DNA from: Sphingomonas sp. Leaf20
GTDB lineage: Bacteria; Pseudomonadota; Alphaproteobacteria; Sphingomonadales; Sphingomonadaceae
Direction of reading: 5' to 3'
DNA: 41,577 bases
NCBI RefSeq assembly: GCF_001421535.1
Contig: NZ_LMKN01000010.1
Coordinates: 783 to 42,359 of the forward strand
Notes under the pieces: model-generated
What the model was told of the DNA's origin: nothing
Databases searched by the model: none
Seen by the model: the letters and a program-made list of their open reading frames with translations, nothing else
Shown here: positions 7,386 to 16,455 of the stretch, piece after piece
How positions within the stretch are numbered: position 1 is the first letter of the stretch
Layout: each line of letters starts with the position of its first letter
Program-made: the position numbers and the translations under genes

Positions 7386-7901
7386 TCAGCTGGTCTTTTT
7401 AAAGACCTGCTTATAGACGATCGGCGTAGAAAGCAGTGGACTGATGATAGTGGTATTCTCCACCAAATCCTGGCCGACACTATGGTATTTTGAGGTTCGC
7501 TCGCTGTCGTCGCCGCGGAATGTCAGAGCGACGGTTTCACCATCAGCTTTTACCGATACATCGTAAACAAGCTCCGGGATGAGCTTCCACGTGATCGGAT
7601 CTCCGCCTATCCAAACTACGATAGGTGTTTTGGCATCATAGGCGAGGCCGACTCGACCTCCTGCAGTGGAAATTCTAATCCTATTTACCGCAATGGACTT
7701 GCGGAGCCTCATCCGAACACGAGGGCGCTTGTCGTCGGAAATGGTGGCGGTAGCGCTGTCGATCACTTTGAAAGCGTTGTCACTCCGCGAAGTGTCCAGT
7801 TCATAGATGCCTGAAACCACAGCTTGCGCCGGGCTCGCCGAGCCTGAGGTAGAACTCAACATGGCAACTGCAATCGCCGCCAATAAAGTATGATGACGCA
7901 T
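7386..7901 (-). CDS. Secreted hypothetical protein, 171 residues
   Basis: The protein starts MRHHTLLAAIAVAML and has a signal peptide probably cleaved after SPAQA (residue 27). The mature part opens GIYELDTSRSDNAF, a pattern reminiscent of small periplasmic proteins that begin with GTWxLDxxKS. It is rich in beta-strand-like alternation and in Arg/Lys (RPRVRMRLRKS), with no cysteine. The start is set by GAGGAG 8 bases upstream; an in-frame ATG at 7964 has no such site. It stands alone between two 60-bp elements. I cannot assign a function. Confidence 0.7.
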   Translation of the reverse strand: MRHHTLLAAIAVAMLSSTSGSASPAQAVVSGIYELDTSRSDNAFKVIDSATATISDDKRPRVRMRLRKSIAVNRIRISTAGGRVGLAYDAKTPIVVWIGGDPITWKLIPELVYDVSVKADGETVALTFRGDDSERTSKYHSVGQDLVENTTIISPLLSTPIVYKQVFKKTS

Positions 7902-8217
7902 CACACGCTCCTCGAATTTCCCTGCTCGTGGGTACGGGGGTAGCGACGATGCGGGTGAGCGCATAGGTGCTACCCTAACTATCGGATCGAAGGACTCCCT
8001 TCCCCATCACGACATTCGGCAGTGGATAGCCGGCCTCCAAATCGGTCATTCGCAAAGATTAACCAGCGTCCGAAGTTGGGAAGCTGGGGAAGGGACGTGA
8101 GCGTCCGCTTCTGGGTCTTCGATGCCAAGGAGCGTATGGCGCATGTCTACGACAACCGATGGTACGAGCAGTTCGCGATGAGCGCCGACGTTGCATGCGC
8201 ATTTCCAATTCACGTGT
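7902..8217. other. Gene-free stretch with a 60-bp element
   Basis: An open frame at 8022-8249 on the plus strand reads through the 60-bp element and has no ribosome site, so no gene is called. The stretch contains the element at 8058-8117 and the upstream region of the secreted protein gene. Confidence 0.5.
8058..8117 (+). repeat. 60-bp dispersed element, copy 4
   Basis: Starts ATTAACCAGCGTCCG (ATG changed to ATT), continues AAGTTGGGAAGCTGGGG and ends GCGTCCGCTTCTGGGTC, exactly 60 bases. The first half matches the copies at the J-domain cassettes closely. Confidence 0.7.
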
Positions 8218-9126
8218 CTAAAGGCCTAGCGGACGCAACTCGCGAATGAGTTCGATCAAAAGTTTCAGGCCAGTCGGCACTTGGCGACGGCTGGAATAAT
8301 AGATGTGGTATGCCGGGCCCATCGTTGACCAGTCCTCTAGCACCGGGCGTAGTTCTCCGCGCGCGATATAGGGGGCGAAGGTTGCCTCCATGCCGTACAT
8401 AAGTCCGGTCCCCGCGAGCGCCATGGCCAGCATCGCGCGCCCCCCGTTGACGAGGACCTTGCTCGCGACGGGGACCGAGAATTCGCCCTCGGGGCCTTCG
8501 AATTCCCAGCGGTAGATATGCGCATTTCCGAGGCGGACGCCGAGACAATGGTGGTGTTCCAAATCCGACGGGTGCTGCGGAACGCCGAACTTCTCGAGAT
8601 AGGCGGGGGATGCGACGACTATCCAGCGAAGCTCGCCCGAAAGACGTTGCGCCACCATGTCCTCGGGCACCGTTCCGGCGTAACGGATCCCGGCGTCGAA
8701 GCCATCTTCGATGACGTCGGTCATCTGGTCCCGCGCGGCGATGTCGATCTCGATATCGGGATACCGCTCGATGAAGATCGGCATGACCGGCGCGAGCAAT
8801 AAGGGCGCCGCTTCGGCGGCGACGTTCAGACGAACCCGCCCGGTTGGCGCGTCGCGATAGCGGTTGAGGCTCTCGACAGCCTGATCGATCGTGCCGAACG
8901 GCTCAGCCACCTTGTCTCGCAACTCCTCGCCAGCGGCAGTCAGGGTGACGCTCCGGTTCGTGCGGTGGAGGAGGCGGACGCCGAGCCGTGCCTCGAGCCC
9001 CTTCAAGGCATGGCTGAGCGCCGATGCGCTGACCCCGAGTTCGAGCCCGGCGAGCCTGAAACTTCGATGTCGGGAGATTGCCAGGAAGTAAGTCAGGTCG
9101 GCGAGATCGGATCGGCTGGTCGGCAT
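8218..9126 (-). CDS. LysR-type transcriptional regulator
   Basis: A 302-residue LysR family regulator. The winged helix-turn-helix is at residues about 8-66 (FRLAGLELGVSASALSHALKGLEARLGVRLLHRT), followed by a linker helix and a two-lobed effector domain with the usual IDIAARDQMTDVIEDGFDAGIR and YLEKFGVP segments. It belongs to the group controlling oxidoreductase or exporter genes. It lies 84 bases downstream of the lipoprotein gene on the same strand, and the MFS gene beyond is divergent from that lipoprotein. AGGA precedes the ATG. Its targets are not shown by the sequence; the palindromic element at 9908-9934 is a candidate site. Confidence 0.9.
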   Translation of the reverse strand: MPTSRSDLADLTYFLAISRHRSFRLAGLELGVSASALSHALKGLEARLGVRLLHRTNRSVTLTAAGEELRDKVAEPFGTIDQAVESLNRYRDAPTGRVRLNVAAEAAPLLLAPVMPIFIERYPDIEIDIAARDQMTDVIEDGFDAGIRYAGTVPEDMVAQRLSGELRWIVVASPAYLEKFGVPQHPSDLEHHHCLGVRLGNAHIYRWEFEGPEGEFSVPVASKVLVNGGRAMLAMALAGTGLMYGMEATFAPYIARGELRPVLEDWSTMGPAYHIYYSSRRQVPTGLKLLIELIRELRPLGL

Positions 9127-9210
9127 AGTGTATCCTGGGCTCTATGGTTTAGCCTCGCAAGCGATCGACGGGCGACTGCGGGATCGGCAGGGGCGTCCTC
9201 CCTCGAAGGA

Positions 9211-9717
9211 TCAGCGTTCGGTCGGAGGAGCGACGCGCTGTCGAATTGTAACCTTCACGGCACCGGGGCTCGCGAGATCGGCGTAAGGGCCGTCGATCCG
9301 ACCGAGGATCACGAGGCCGGGAGAGTGCGGGCCGTCCTTGTGGTAAAGCGCGATGTTCCCCCACGGCGCGTAATAGCCGATCTCTCCGGCGCGCGGCGTG
9401 ACCGCGGCCGGGGCGCCGTCGCGGGTCAGCGGTCGGGGCAAAGTGGCGACCTTTTCCGTCGCTGCATAATCGGTCAGCGTCAGGTCGAGCGGCAGCTGCG
9501 CGAGGAAATCGCGTGCCGAGGGGGAGTCCGCAATCTGCGCAGTCCACTGACGCGTCCCGGCATCGATTTCGATAGTCGTCATTGTTCGTGTCTCTCGCGC
9601 GCTGTTTGCATAGGATATCAAGGCGTTGCTTGCCTTCGCGGTCGCTGCTGGTTGGCCGCATGCCGTCAGCAGAGCCAACAGACAGAGAAGGGGGCGTCCT
9701 GCCTCGATAGCGCGCAT
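9211..9717 (-). CDS. Cyclophilin-like-fold lipoprotein
   Basis: A 168-residue protein with a lipoprotein signal: basic start, hydrophobic core LLCLLALLTAC and a lipobox cysteine at residue 20. The mature domain (from TTIEIDAG, about residue 46) has the pattern of the small cyclophilin-like domain family: FLAQLPLDLTLTDYAATEKVA, then GEIGYYAPWGNIALYHKDG and GLVILGRIDG. Known members adopt a cyclophilin fold, but the isomerase active site is generally not retained. AAGG precedes the ATG at 9717; an ATG at 9747 is less well placed. It precedes the LysR gene on the same strand and diverges from the MFS exporter, an arrangement suggesting common control. Confidence 0.8.
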   Translation of the reverse strand: MRAIEAGRPLLCLLALLTACGQPAATAKASNALISYANSARETRTMTTIEIDAGTRQWTAQIADSPSARDFLAQLPLDLTLTDYAATEKVATLPRPLTRDGAPAAVTPRAGEIGYYAPWGNIALYHKDGPHSPGLVILGRIDGPYADLASPGAVKVTIRQRVAPPTER

Positions 9718-9907
9718 CGTCACCTTCCCCTTACGCCCGCATGGCACGCGACCGCCGGATCATCGCCAAGCTGAAGCAGCAAGCCGTGGCGTCGCGGTTT
9801 GGTCGCCAGCGTATCGGCAAGGGCGGCTTCAAGCGCGGCGATCCTCGGCCGGCACGTGTGTCTATCTTGATCTAACCGCCGCCCCCGACCCGAACAACAC
9901 GGTCTTG

Positions 9908-9934
9908 CGTTGATGCCATGATGAGCGGCGCTCA
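9908..9934. promoter_or_regulatory. Shared palindromic element, copy A
   Basis: CGTTGATGCC at 9908-9917 is followed by the palindrome TGAGC-GGC-GCTCA at 9922-9934. The same 27-bp arrangement (23 of 27 bases) is found at 20529-20555. It ends 159 bases before the proposed start of the MFS gene at 10094. A T-N11-A palindrome of this shape is typical of LysR-type regulator sites. Confidence 0.5.
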
Positions 9935-9976
9935 GCGTGCGACGGTGTCCGCGCCACGTAACGGCCGTCATGACGC

Positions 9977-9999
9977 CTGCTCATCCGGGCGTTGAGCAG
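9977..9999. promoter_or_regulatory. Inverted repeat upstream of the MFS gene
   Basis: CTGCTCA (9977-9983) and TGAGCAG (9993-9999) are perfect inverted arms around a 9-base spacer. The half-site TGAGC matches that in the palindrome at 9922-9934, so the two may be bound by the same regulator. Confidence 0.4.
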
Positions 10000-10093
10000 C
10001 CGCCATGCCGCGATTGCGCGGGCGGATCGTAGGACAGTCTTCTCCCATCGATCGGGCACGTCGCTCGTCCGGCGATCGCACAAAGGTGAAGTC

Positions 10094-11290
10094 TTGGATA
10101 TCGAACCACAGGCGCGCGCCGAGCGCGATACGCTCCCCGTTGGCGCGCTCATCCTGCTCGCGCTGACCGGGTTCACCGCGATCGTGACCGAGACGCTCCC
10201 CGCAGGTCTGTTGCCCCAGGTCGCCGATGATCTGAACATTTCGCGCGCGCTCGCCGGCCAGATGGTGACGGTCTATGCCGTCGGATCGGTGATGGCGGCC
10301 ATTCCGCTCGTCAGTCTCACGCAGAGCTATGCGCGCAACCCACTCCTGCTCGCGGCAATCTTCGGCCTGCTGGTGTTCGATGTCGTGACCGCGCTCTCCC
10401 ACAGCTATGCGGTAACGCTCGTCGCGCGGTTTGCGGCGGGCGTTTCCGCCGGGCTCGGCTGGGGCATCCTCGGAGGCTATGCGCGCCGGTTGGTAGTGGA
10501 TCGGTTGAAGGGCCGCGCGCTCGCACTGGCGATGATCGGCACCCCGCTGGCGCTGTCGGTCGGCGTGCCGCTGGGCACGTTCGCGGGCGGGGCGATCGGC
10601 TGGCGGATCGCGTTCCTGGTGCTAGCCGCGCTCGCGCTATGCCTGGCCGGGGCGGTCGCGTGGAAGATGCCGGACAGCGCCGGCCAGCCGCCCGAGCGCA
10701 AGCTGTCGAACCTGGCCGTGCTGCGGATGCCGGGCGTGGCGCCGATCCTTGCCACCGCGTTCGCTTGGGTGACGGCGCATTACATCCTCTACACCTATGT
10801 CGCGCCGTACGCGGAATGGGCCGGCGACGGTAGCCGGGTGAGCTTGCTCCTGCTGGTGTTCGGATGCGCCGCGCTCGCAGGGATCTGGATCGCGGGTGCC
10901 GCTGTGGACCGCCACCTGCGCCTCCACGTCCTCGCCAGCCTCGCGGTGTTCGCCGCTGCGACTGCGGTGCTCGGCTTTCTGCCGCACAGCAACAGCGTCA
11001 TCCTTGTCGGCGTCGTCCTGTGGGGCCTGACGTTCGGCGGGGCTGCGACCTCGATCCAGACGGCGGCCTCCGACGCGGCGGGCGAGGGCGTCGATATCGT
11101 CGGCGCCATGCTGACGACGGTCTGGAACGTGAGCATCGCGTGCGGCGGCGCGGTCGGCGCGCTGATCTATCGCAGCGCAGGTGTCGTTGCGTTTTTCCCC
11201 GCGATGCTGGCCTTGCTGGGCGTCGCCTTCGCCATTGCCTACGCCGCTTCAGCCAACGGCTTCACGCTGGGTGCTCGAACCGAACATTGA
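10094..11290 (+). CDS. MFS transporter, DHA1 (drug/sugar efflux) type
   Basis: A 12-helix major facilitator of about 398 residues in the inner membrane. It opens LPVGALILLALTGFTAIVTETLPAGLLPQVADDLNIS, the DHA1/AraJ-like first helix with its acidic residue, followed by AGQMVTVYAVGSVMAAIP and the loop-2-to-helix-5 segment GYARRLVVDRLKGRALALAMIG. The second half mirrors this. A TTG start at 10094 is preferred because AAGGTG precedes it by 5 bases and the first 34 codons of the longer frame (ATG at 9992) do not look membrane-related and overlap an inverted repeat. The substrate is unknown. It converges on the pao operon. Confidence 0.85.
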   Translation: MDIEPQARAERDTLPVGALILLALTGFTAIVTETLPAGLLPQVADDLNISRALAGQMVTVYAVGSVMAAIPLVSLTQSYARNPLLLAAIFGLLVFDVVTALSHSYAVTLVARFAAGVSAGLGWGILGGYARRLVVDRLKGRALALAMIGTPLALSVGVPLGTFAGGAIGWRIAFLVLAALALCLAGAVAWKMPDSAGQPPERKLSNLAVLRMPGVAPILATAFAWVTAHYILYTYVAPYAEWAGDGSRVSLLLLVFGCAALAGIWIAGAAVDRHLRLHVLASLAVFAAATAVLGFLPHSNSVILVGVVLWGLTFGGAATSIQTAASDAAGEGVDIVGAMLTTVWNVSIACGGAVGALIYRSAGVVAFFPAMLALLGVAFAIAYAASANGFTLGARTEH

Positions 11291-11297
11291 CGCGATG

Positions 11298-11345
11298 GCG
11301 GCTGCGTGCACGCTATAGCGTACCGGCGTGGACGACCGCAGCCGC
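11298..11345. terminator. Candidate bidirectional terminator between convergent genes
   Basis: GCGGCTGCG (11298-11306) can pair with CGCAGCCGC (11337-11345), enclosing the perfect palindrome ACGCTATAGCGT (11310-11321). It sits in the 87 bases between the MFS stop and the paoC2 stop, where transcripts from both strands must end. Confidence 0.45.
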
Positions 11346-11377
11346 GCCCCTCGCAACGCAGCTGCAGATCTGTCGCG

Positions 11378-13588
11378 TCACGCGATTTCCGGCAGGCCTG
11401 CGAAGTGCTTGTCGAGCGTCACCGGATATTCGCGCACCCGAACGCCGGTCGCGTTGTACACCGCGTTGGCGATCGCCGGCGCGACGCCGACCAAACCCAG
11501 CTCGCCGACCCCCTTTGCCTTCAACGGCGACATCGTCGCATCGACCTCGTCGATGAAATGCGCGTCGAGATGCGGGACGTCGGCGTGGACGGGCACCTCG
11601 TAGCCGGCAAGGTCGTGATTGACGAAGAAGCCGAAGCGGGTGTCGACGGCCATTTCCTCCATCAGTGCGGCGCCGATCCCCATCGTCATCCCCCCGATCA
11701 CCTGGCTGCGCGCCGTGATCGGGTTGAGGATACGCCCGGCGGCGCAGACCGCCAGCATCCGTCGGACGCGGACCGCGCCGGTATAGGCATCCACTCCAAC
11801 CTCGGCAAAATGCGCGCCGACGGTCTGCTGCGCATACTCCTTGTTCAGGTCGCCAAATTCCATGACATCCTCGGCGACGATCTCGCCGTCCCTGGCGGCA
11901 TCGGCCAGCGGGACCGAACGGCCCGCCGAACTGACGCGCCCGTCCGCGAACGTCACGTCGGTCGTGTTGAAGCCCATCCGCTGCGCCACCAATTCGCGCA
12001 GCTTCGCGCACGCGGCATATACGCCAGCCGTAGCCGACGCGGCACCCGCCTGGCCGCCCGAGCCGGGTGTTTCGGGGAAGGTGGAATCGCCGAGCTTGGC
12101 GGTCACCCGTTCGAGCGGAACGCCCATCATCTCGGCGGCGGTCTGCGCGACAATCGTGTAGCTGCCCTGGCCGATGTCGGTCATGTCGGTCTCGACCGTG
12201 ACGTGTCCGTCCTTGCCCAGTCGCACGCGGGCGCCGGCCTTCATGATCGGTGCTCCACGGATCGCGCTGGCGACGCCCATGCCGATCAGCCACTTGCCTT
12301 CGCGACGGCTGCCGGGTTTGGCGACCCGCGCATTCCAGCCGAACCGGTCCGCGCCCTCTTTCAGGCACTGCACGAACGGCCGGGTGGAGAATTTGCGCTC
12401 GGGCTTCGAAGGGTCGACCTGCGTGTCGTTAGCGATCCGCAGAGCGACCGGATCCATTTCGAGCTTTTCCGCAAGCTCGTCCATCGCGACTTCCAGCGCC
12501 ATCATCCCCGGGGCCTCGCCCGGCGCGCGCATGGCGTTGCCCTCGGCGAGATCGAGAGGGCTGAGATAGCGCCGCAACTGGCGGTTCTCGCCGGCATACA
12601 TCAACTGCGTCGGCAGGTTGGTGGGCTCGGTGCGGCCACCCGCCAGGTTGCCCGACCAGCTATCGTGACCGATGGCAACGAGACGGCCGTCCTTGCCGGC
12701 GCCCAGTCGAACGCGCTGGATCGTCTTGGGGCGGTGAATGGTATTGTTGAACATCAGCGGGCGTTGCAGCACGACCTTGACCGGACGGCCCGATACCCGC
12801 GCGGCGATCGCCGCGAGTGCCAGATCGCTCTGCGTCGTGCCCTTGCCGCCAAAGCCGCCGCCGATGAAGGGGGAATGCAGGCGGATATTTTCTTTTGGCG
12901 TGCCGATGATGAGGCCCAGGTCGCGACAGCCCCAGTTCATCGCCTGAATCGACGTCCAGCAGGTGAGCTTGTCACCATCCCACCGCGCAATACTCGCATG
13001 GGGTTCCATCATCGCATGCGCCTGATCGGGGACCGTATAAGATTCGTCGACCTTGACCGGCGCGCTGGCAAACGCGCTTGCGAAGTTGCCGACCGACGCG
13101 TTCGTCGAACCACCGAACGGTTCCTCCGGCGCGATCGGGGCCGATGATTTTTGCGCGGCCAGATCGAAGCGCCCCTTCCCGCGCGCATACGTGACGCGGA
13201 TCAGCGACGCCGCCGCGCGCGCCTGTTCGAAGGTGTCGGCGACGACGACCGCGACCGCCTGATGATAATGATCGACCATCGGGCCGGCCAGAATGCGCTG
13301 GGTGTAGAACTCGCCCTTGCCGATCGGGCCCGAATTTTCATAGGTGACGATCGCACGGACGCCGGGCGCGGCATGTGCCGCCGCGGTATCGATGCGGTCG
13401 ATGCGTCCCTTGCCGATCGCTGCACCCAGGATGTAGCCATGGGCCGCATCTGGCGCGAAATCGTGATGCTCGGCGGCGTAGCGTGCCGTGCCGGTCGTCT
13501 TCAGGGGACCTTCGACGCGCGTGTGTGCGCGTCCGACCACGGTCAGGCGGTCGATTGGAGTCGTGCCCGCAGGCGTGTCGAACTTCAT
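11378..13588 (-). CDS. Second molybdenum-binding aldehyde oxidoreductase subunit (PaoC-like)
   Basis: A 736-residue large subunit of the xanthine oxidase family, which binds the molybdenum cofactor and oxidises aldehydes or N-heterocycles. It starts MKFDTPAGTTPIDRL, contains the cofactor-contact segments FIGGGFGGKG and AMRAPGEAPGMMALE, and has the catalytic glutamate E696 in GVGELGLVG, equivalent by motif to E. coli PaoC Glu692. It has no signal peptide of its own; PaoC-type subunits are exported with a Tat-carrying PaoA. It is last in the operon, with its ATG overlapping the isochorismatase-like gene stop by 4 bases. It resembles the PaoC encoded upstream throughout, so the operon holds two large subunits for one small and one medium subunit. 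Confidence 0.9.
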   Translation of the reverse strand: MKFDTPAGTTPIDRLTVVGRAHTRVEGPLKTTGTARYAAEHHDFAPDAAHGYILGAAIGKGRIDRIDTAAAHAAPGVRAIVTYENSGPIGKGEFYTQRILAGPMVDHYHQAVAVVVADTFEQARAAASLIRVTYARGKGRFDLAAQKSSAPIAPEEPFGGSTNASVGNFASAFASAPVKVDESYTVPDQAHAMMEPHASIARWDGDKLTCWTSIQAMNWGCRDLGLIIGTPKENIRLHSPFIGGGFGGKGTTQSDLALAAIAARVSGRPVKVVLQRPLMFNNTIHRPKTIQRVRLGAGKDGRLVAIGHDSWSGNLAGGRTEPTNLPTQLMYAGENRQLRRYLSPLDLAEGNAMRAPGEAPGMMALEVAMDELAEKLEMDPVALRIANDTQVDPSKPERKFSTRPFVQCLKEGADRFGWNARVAKPGSRREGKWLIGMGVASAIRGAPIMKAGARVRLGKDGHVTVETDMTDIGQGSYTIVAQTAAEMMGVPLERVTAKLGDSTFPETPGSGGQAGAASATAGVYAACAKLRELVAQRMGFNTTDVTFADGRVSSAGRSVPLADAARDGEIVAEDVMEFGDLNKEYAQQTVGAHFAEVGVDAYTGAVRVRRMLAVCAAGRILNPITARSQVIGGMTMGIGAALMEEMAVDTRFGFFVNHDLAGYEVPVHADVPHLDAHFIDEVDATMSPLKAKGVGELGLVGVAPAIANAVYNATGVRVREYPVTLDKHFAGLPEIA

Positions 13589-14196
13589 GCACTCGTCTCC
13601 AGATCGGCCAGGAACTGGTCGTGCGTCATCGGCTTGGAGAACATCGGGAAGTTCTTCGTGACCGCAGCGTGCTGCTCTTCGGGGCTCAGCGTCGCCGTGC
13701 AGTCGGTCAGCGTGACGACGCGGAAGCCGCGTTCGTACGCCGAGCGCATGGTCGATTCGACGCAGCAATTTGTCAGGAACCCGGCGATCGCCAGATCGGT
13801 GATGCCACGCTGACGCAGGATGAAGTCGATATTGGTGCTCGCGAAGCAATCGAGGCCCCGCTTGCCCTCGATCACGATGTCGCCGTCGACCGGTGCCATC
13901 GCATCGGCAATCGCCGCGCCCCAGCTGTCTTTCCGGAACGCGTTAGCCTGCTTGATGCCGGCGAGGATACCGTAAGGATCGGACGGGATCTCCGGATAAC
14001 CCTCCGCGAAGGTGATTGGCGCGTGCATCACGGTCACGCCCTGCGCGCGCGCTCGTTCGACGACGGCCCGGCTGTGCGCCAGCATGTCGGTGTCGGCCAT
14101 CACCGCCTTCACCGCATCATGCTGGGCGCCGCCTTCGCTGACGAAGTCGTTCTGGTACTCGATCAGCAACAGGGCGGTCTTTTCGGGTATCATCAT
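13585..14196 (-). CDS. Isochorismatase-fold cysteine hydrolase
   Basis: A 203-residue hydrolase of the isochorismatase/nicotinamidase superfamily. The catalytic triad is visible as D17 (IEYQNDF), K112 (IEGKRGLDCF) and C145 (LTNCCVEST). Members hydrolyse amides, ureido or vinyl-ether bonds in small molecules. The start is ATG-ATG at 14196, preceded by GGGAG; a third ATG at 14208 is possible. It lies between the two paoC genes, 47 bases after the first and overlapping the second by 4. This suggests it acts on a product or substrate of the oxidoreductases, for example an amide formed after ring oxidation (inference). Confidence 0.88.
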   Translation of the reverse strand: MMIPEKTALLLIEYQNDFVSEGGAQHDAVKAVMADTDMLAHSRAVVERARAQGVTVMHAPITFAEGYPEIPSDPYGILAGIKQANAFRKDSWGAAIADAMAPVDGDIVIEGKRGLDCFASTNIDFILRQRGITDLAIAGFLTNCCVESTMRSAYERGFRVVTLTDCTATLSPEEQHAAVTKNFPMFSKPMTHDQFLADLETSA

Positions 14197-14243
14197 CTTG
14201 TCTCCCATTCGCCCTAGAGCACATTCGACCAGTGCGGCGTGGC

Positions 14244-16451
14244 TCACGCCACCGCCGGCAGCCGATCGAAATGCTTGTCGAGGGTCAGTGGATAATCGCG
14301 AAGGCGGACGCCCGTCGCGTTGTACATGGCGTTCGCTACCGCCGCGCCGACGCCGCACAGGCCGAGCTCGCCGATGCCCTTAGCCTTCATCGGATTGGCC
14401 TTGTCGTCGGCCTCGTCGAGGAAGATCACGTCCTGGTGCGGGATGTCGGCGTGGACCGGCACCTCGTAGCTGGCCAGGTCGTGGTTGACGAAGAAGCCGA
14501 AGCGCTTGTCGACCGCCAGTTCCTCCATCAACGCTGAGCCGACACCCATCGTCATCGCGCCGATCACCTGGCTACGCGCCGAGGTCGGATTGATGATCCG
14601 CCCGGATGCGCAGACCGCCAGCATGCGACGCAGGCGGGTCGCGCCCGTATAGCTATCGACGCCGACCTCGACGAAGTGTGCGCCGAAGGTTGACAGCTGC
14701 CAGCTCTTGTCGAGATCGCCATATTCGATCTTGTCCTCGGCAACCAACTCGCCTGAGGAGGCGGCTTGGCGAAGGTCGGCCGAGCGATTGCCGCTCGTGA
14801 CCTTGCCGCCGTCGAACACCGCATCGGCCGAATTATAGCCGAGACGCTGGGCGACGGCCTCGCGCAGCTTGACGCACGCCGCATACACCCCCGCCGTCGC
14901 GTTGGCGGCGCCGAACTGGCCGCCCGACCCGGCGGAGACCGGGAATGCCGAGCTGCCGAGCTTGACGACGACCGCGTCGAGGGGGACGCCCATCATCTCC
15001 GCCGCGGTCTGCGCGATGATCGTGTAGCTGCCGGTGCCGATGTCGGTCATGTCGGTCTCGACGGTGACGATGCCGTCATTGCCGAGCCGGACGCGAGCAC
15101 CCGACGTCATGTTCATGTGATTACGGAACGCGGATGCCACGCCCATCCCGACCAGCCAGCGCCCGTCGCGAACCTGGCCGGGCTGCGCGTTGCGACGCGA
15201 CCAGCCGAACTGCTGTGCACCCTCGGTCAGGCAGCGGACCAGCTCACGCTGCGAGAAGCGTCGCTTGGGATCCTTCGGATCGACCTGCGTGTCGTTCTTC
15301 ACGCGGAAGGCGATCGGATCCATGCGGAGCTTTTCCGCCATCTCGTCCATCGCGATCTCAAGCGCCATCAGGCCCGGCGCTTCGCCCGGCGCGCGCATCG
15401 CGTTGCCCTCGGGCAGGTCGAGCACCGCGAGGCGCATCGACGTCAGGCGGTTCGCGCCAGCATAGAGCAGGTTCGTCTGCAGGACTGCCGCTTCCGGACT
15501 GCCGTTCGGCTGGTCGCCCGAGCCGCTCTCATGCGCGATCGCGGTGATCGTGCCGTCCTTCGCTGCGCCGATGCGGATGCGCTGGCGCGTCGCCGGCCGA
15601 TGCGTCGTGTTGTTGGCCATGAACGGCCGGCTCATCGCCAGCTTGACCGGACGCCCTGCCGCCTTCGCGCCAAGCGCCGCGAGGACCGCATCGCTGCGCA
15701 GGAACAGCTTCCCGCCAAAACCGCCGCCGACATAGGGCGAAAGGAAGGTGACCTTCTCCTTCGGCATGTTCAGCGTGGTGGCGAGATCGGTGCGACCCCA
15801 GTCGATCATCTGGTTCGACGTCCACACCGTCAGCGCGTCGCCGTTCCAGGCGGCGATCGAGGCGAACGGCTCCATCATCGCATGGCTGTGATCCGGCGTG
15901 GTATAGTGCGCATCGAGCTTGACCGGCGCGGATGCGAAGGCGGTTTCGAACGTGCCGACCCGGTCTTCGCCCTTGCCGGGCTTGTCCGCGTCGGTCAGCG
16001 GCGCCGTCTTCAACGCCGCATCCAGATCGAACCTGCCCTTGCCGCGCGCATAATCGACGCGGACCAAGCCGGCCGCGGCGCGGGCCTGCTCGAACGTCTC
16101 GGCGACGACGACCGCCACTGCCTGGTGATAATGATCGACGTCCGGCCCGGCGAGTAGCTTGACGGTGTTGAACTTACCCTTGCCAAGCTTGCCCACATCC
16201 GCGGCGGTGACGATCGCGATTACGCCCGGTGCAGCCTTCGCCGCGACCGTGTCGATCGCGTTGATGCGGCCCTTGGCGACGGCTGTGCCTACGGCATAGC
16301 CATAAGCGGCGTTCTCGATCTCGCGATGATGCTCATAGGCATAGGGCGCCAGCCCGGTCGTCTTGAGCGGGCCGTCGATGCGGGTATGCGCGCGCCCGAC
16401 AACCTTCATCCGGTCGATCGGGTTGGCGACGGCGGGTGTATCGAACTTCAT
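14244..16451 (-). CDS. paoC: Molybdenum-binding aldehyde oxidoreductase subunit PaoC
   Basis: A 735-residue molybdopterin-binding subunit of a periplasmic-type aldehyde oxidoreductase. Cofactor-binding segments include YVGGGFGGKL and AMRAPGEAPGLMALE; the active-site base is E695 in GIGELGLCG, matching Glu692 of E. coli PaoC by motif. Oxidation inserts a water-derived oxygen at the substrate carbon and sends electrons through the iron-sulfur and FAD centres of PaoA and PaoB. It starts 4 bases after the PaoB stop. This copy, rather than the one at 11378, directly follows PaoA and PaoB as in E. coli, and so is the more likely orthologue. Confidence 0.92.
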   Translation of the reverse strand: MKFDTPAVANPIDRMKVVGRAHTRIDGPLKTTGLAPYAYEHHREIENAAYGYAVGTAVAKGRINAIDTVAAKAAPGVIAIVTAADVGKLGKGKFNTVKLLAGPDVDHYHQAVAVVVAETFEQARAAAGLVRVDYARGKGRFDLDAALKTAPLTDADKPGKGEDRVGTFETAFASAPVKLDAHYTTPDHSHAMMEPFASIAAWNGDALTVWTSNQMIDWGRTDLATTLNMPKEKVTFLSPYVGGGFGGKLFLRSDAVLAALGAKAAGRPVKLAMSRPFMANNTTHRPATRQRIRIGAAKDGTITAIAHESGSGDQPNGSPEAAVLQTNLLYAGANRLTSMRLAVLDLPEGNAMRAPGEAPGLMALEIAMDEMAEKLRMDPIAFRVKNDTQVDPKDPKRRFSQRELVRCLTEGAQQFGWSRRNAQPGQVRDGRWLVGMGVASAFRNHMNMTSGARVRLGNDGIVTVETDMTDIGTGSYTIIAQTAAEMMGVPLDAVVVKLGSSAFPVSAGSGGQFGAANATAGVYAACVKLREAVAQRLGYNSADAVFDGGKVTSGNRSADLRQAASSGELVAEDKIEYGDLDKSWQLSTFGAHFVEVGVDSYTGATRLRRMLAVCASGRIINPTSARSQVIGAMTMGVGSALMEELAVDKRFGFFVNHDLASYEVPVHADIPHQDVIFLDEADDKANPMKAKGIGELGLCGVGAAVANAMYNATGVRLRDYPLTLDKHFDRLPAVA

Positions 16452-16455
16452 GCGA

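Larger units (their letters stand above)
9718..10093. other. Divergent regulatory region between lipoprotein and MFS genes
   Basis: This 376-bp region contains a 44-codon basic frame at 9741-9875 that I do not regard as a gene, the 27-bp shared element at 9908-9934 and an inverted repeat at 9977-9999. It must hold the promoters of both flanking genes. Confidence 0.5.

Noticed and set aside
8022..8249. Open frame of 75 codons with the same KLGSW-like segment
   Set aside because: It is reading through the 60-bp element; no ribosome site and no conservation outside the element.
9741..9875. Basic 44-residue frame starting MARDRRIIAKLKQQ
   Set aside because: It looks ribosomal-like in composition only. 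No ribosome site, and it lies in a divergent promoter region.
11306..13147. Long open frame of 613 codons on the plus strand opposite the second PaoC gene
   Set aside because: It is the antisense reading of a well-conserved molybdenum-subunit gene. Its composition is Arg/His/Asp-rich, as expected from GC-rich shadow frames.
14766..16157. Plus-strand open frame opposite paoC
   Set aside because: Shadow of paoC; no ribosome site and an Arg-rich composition.
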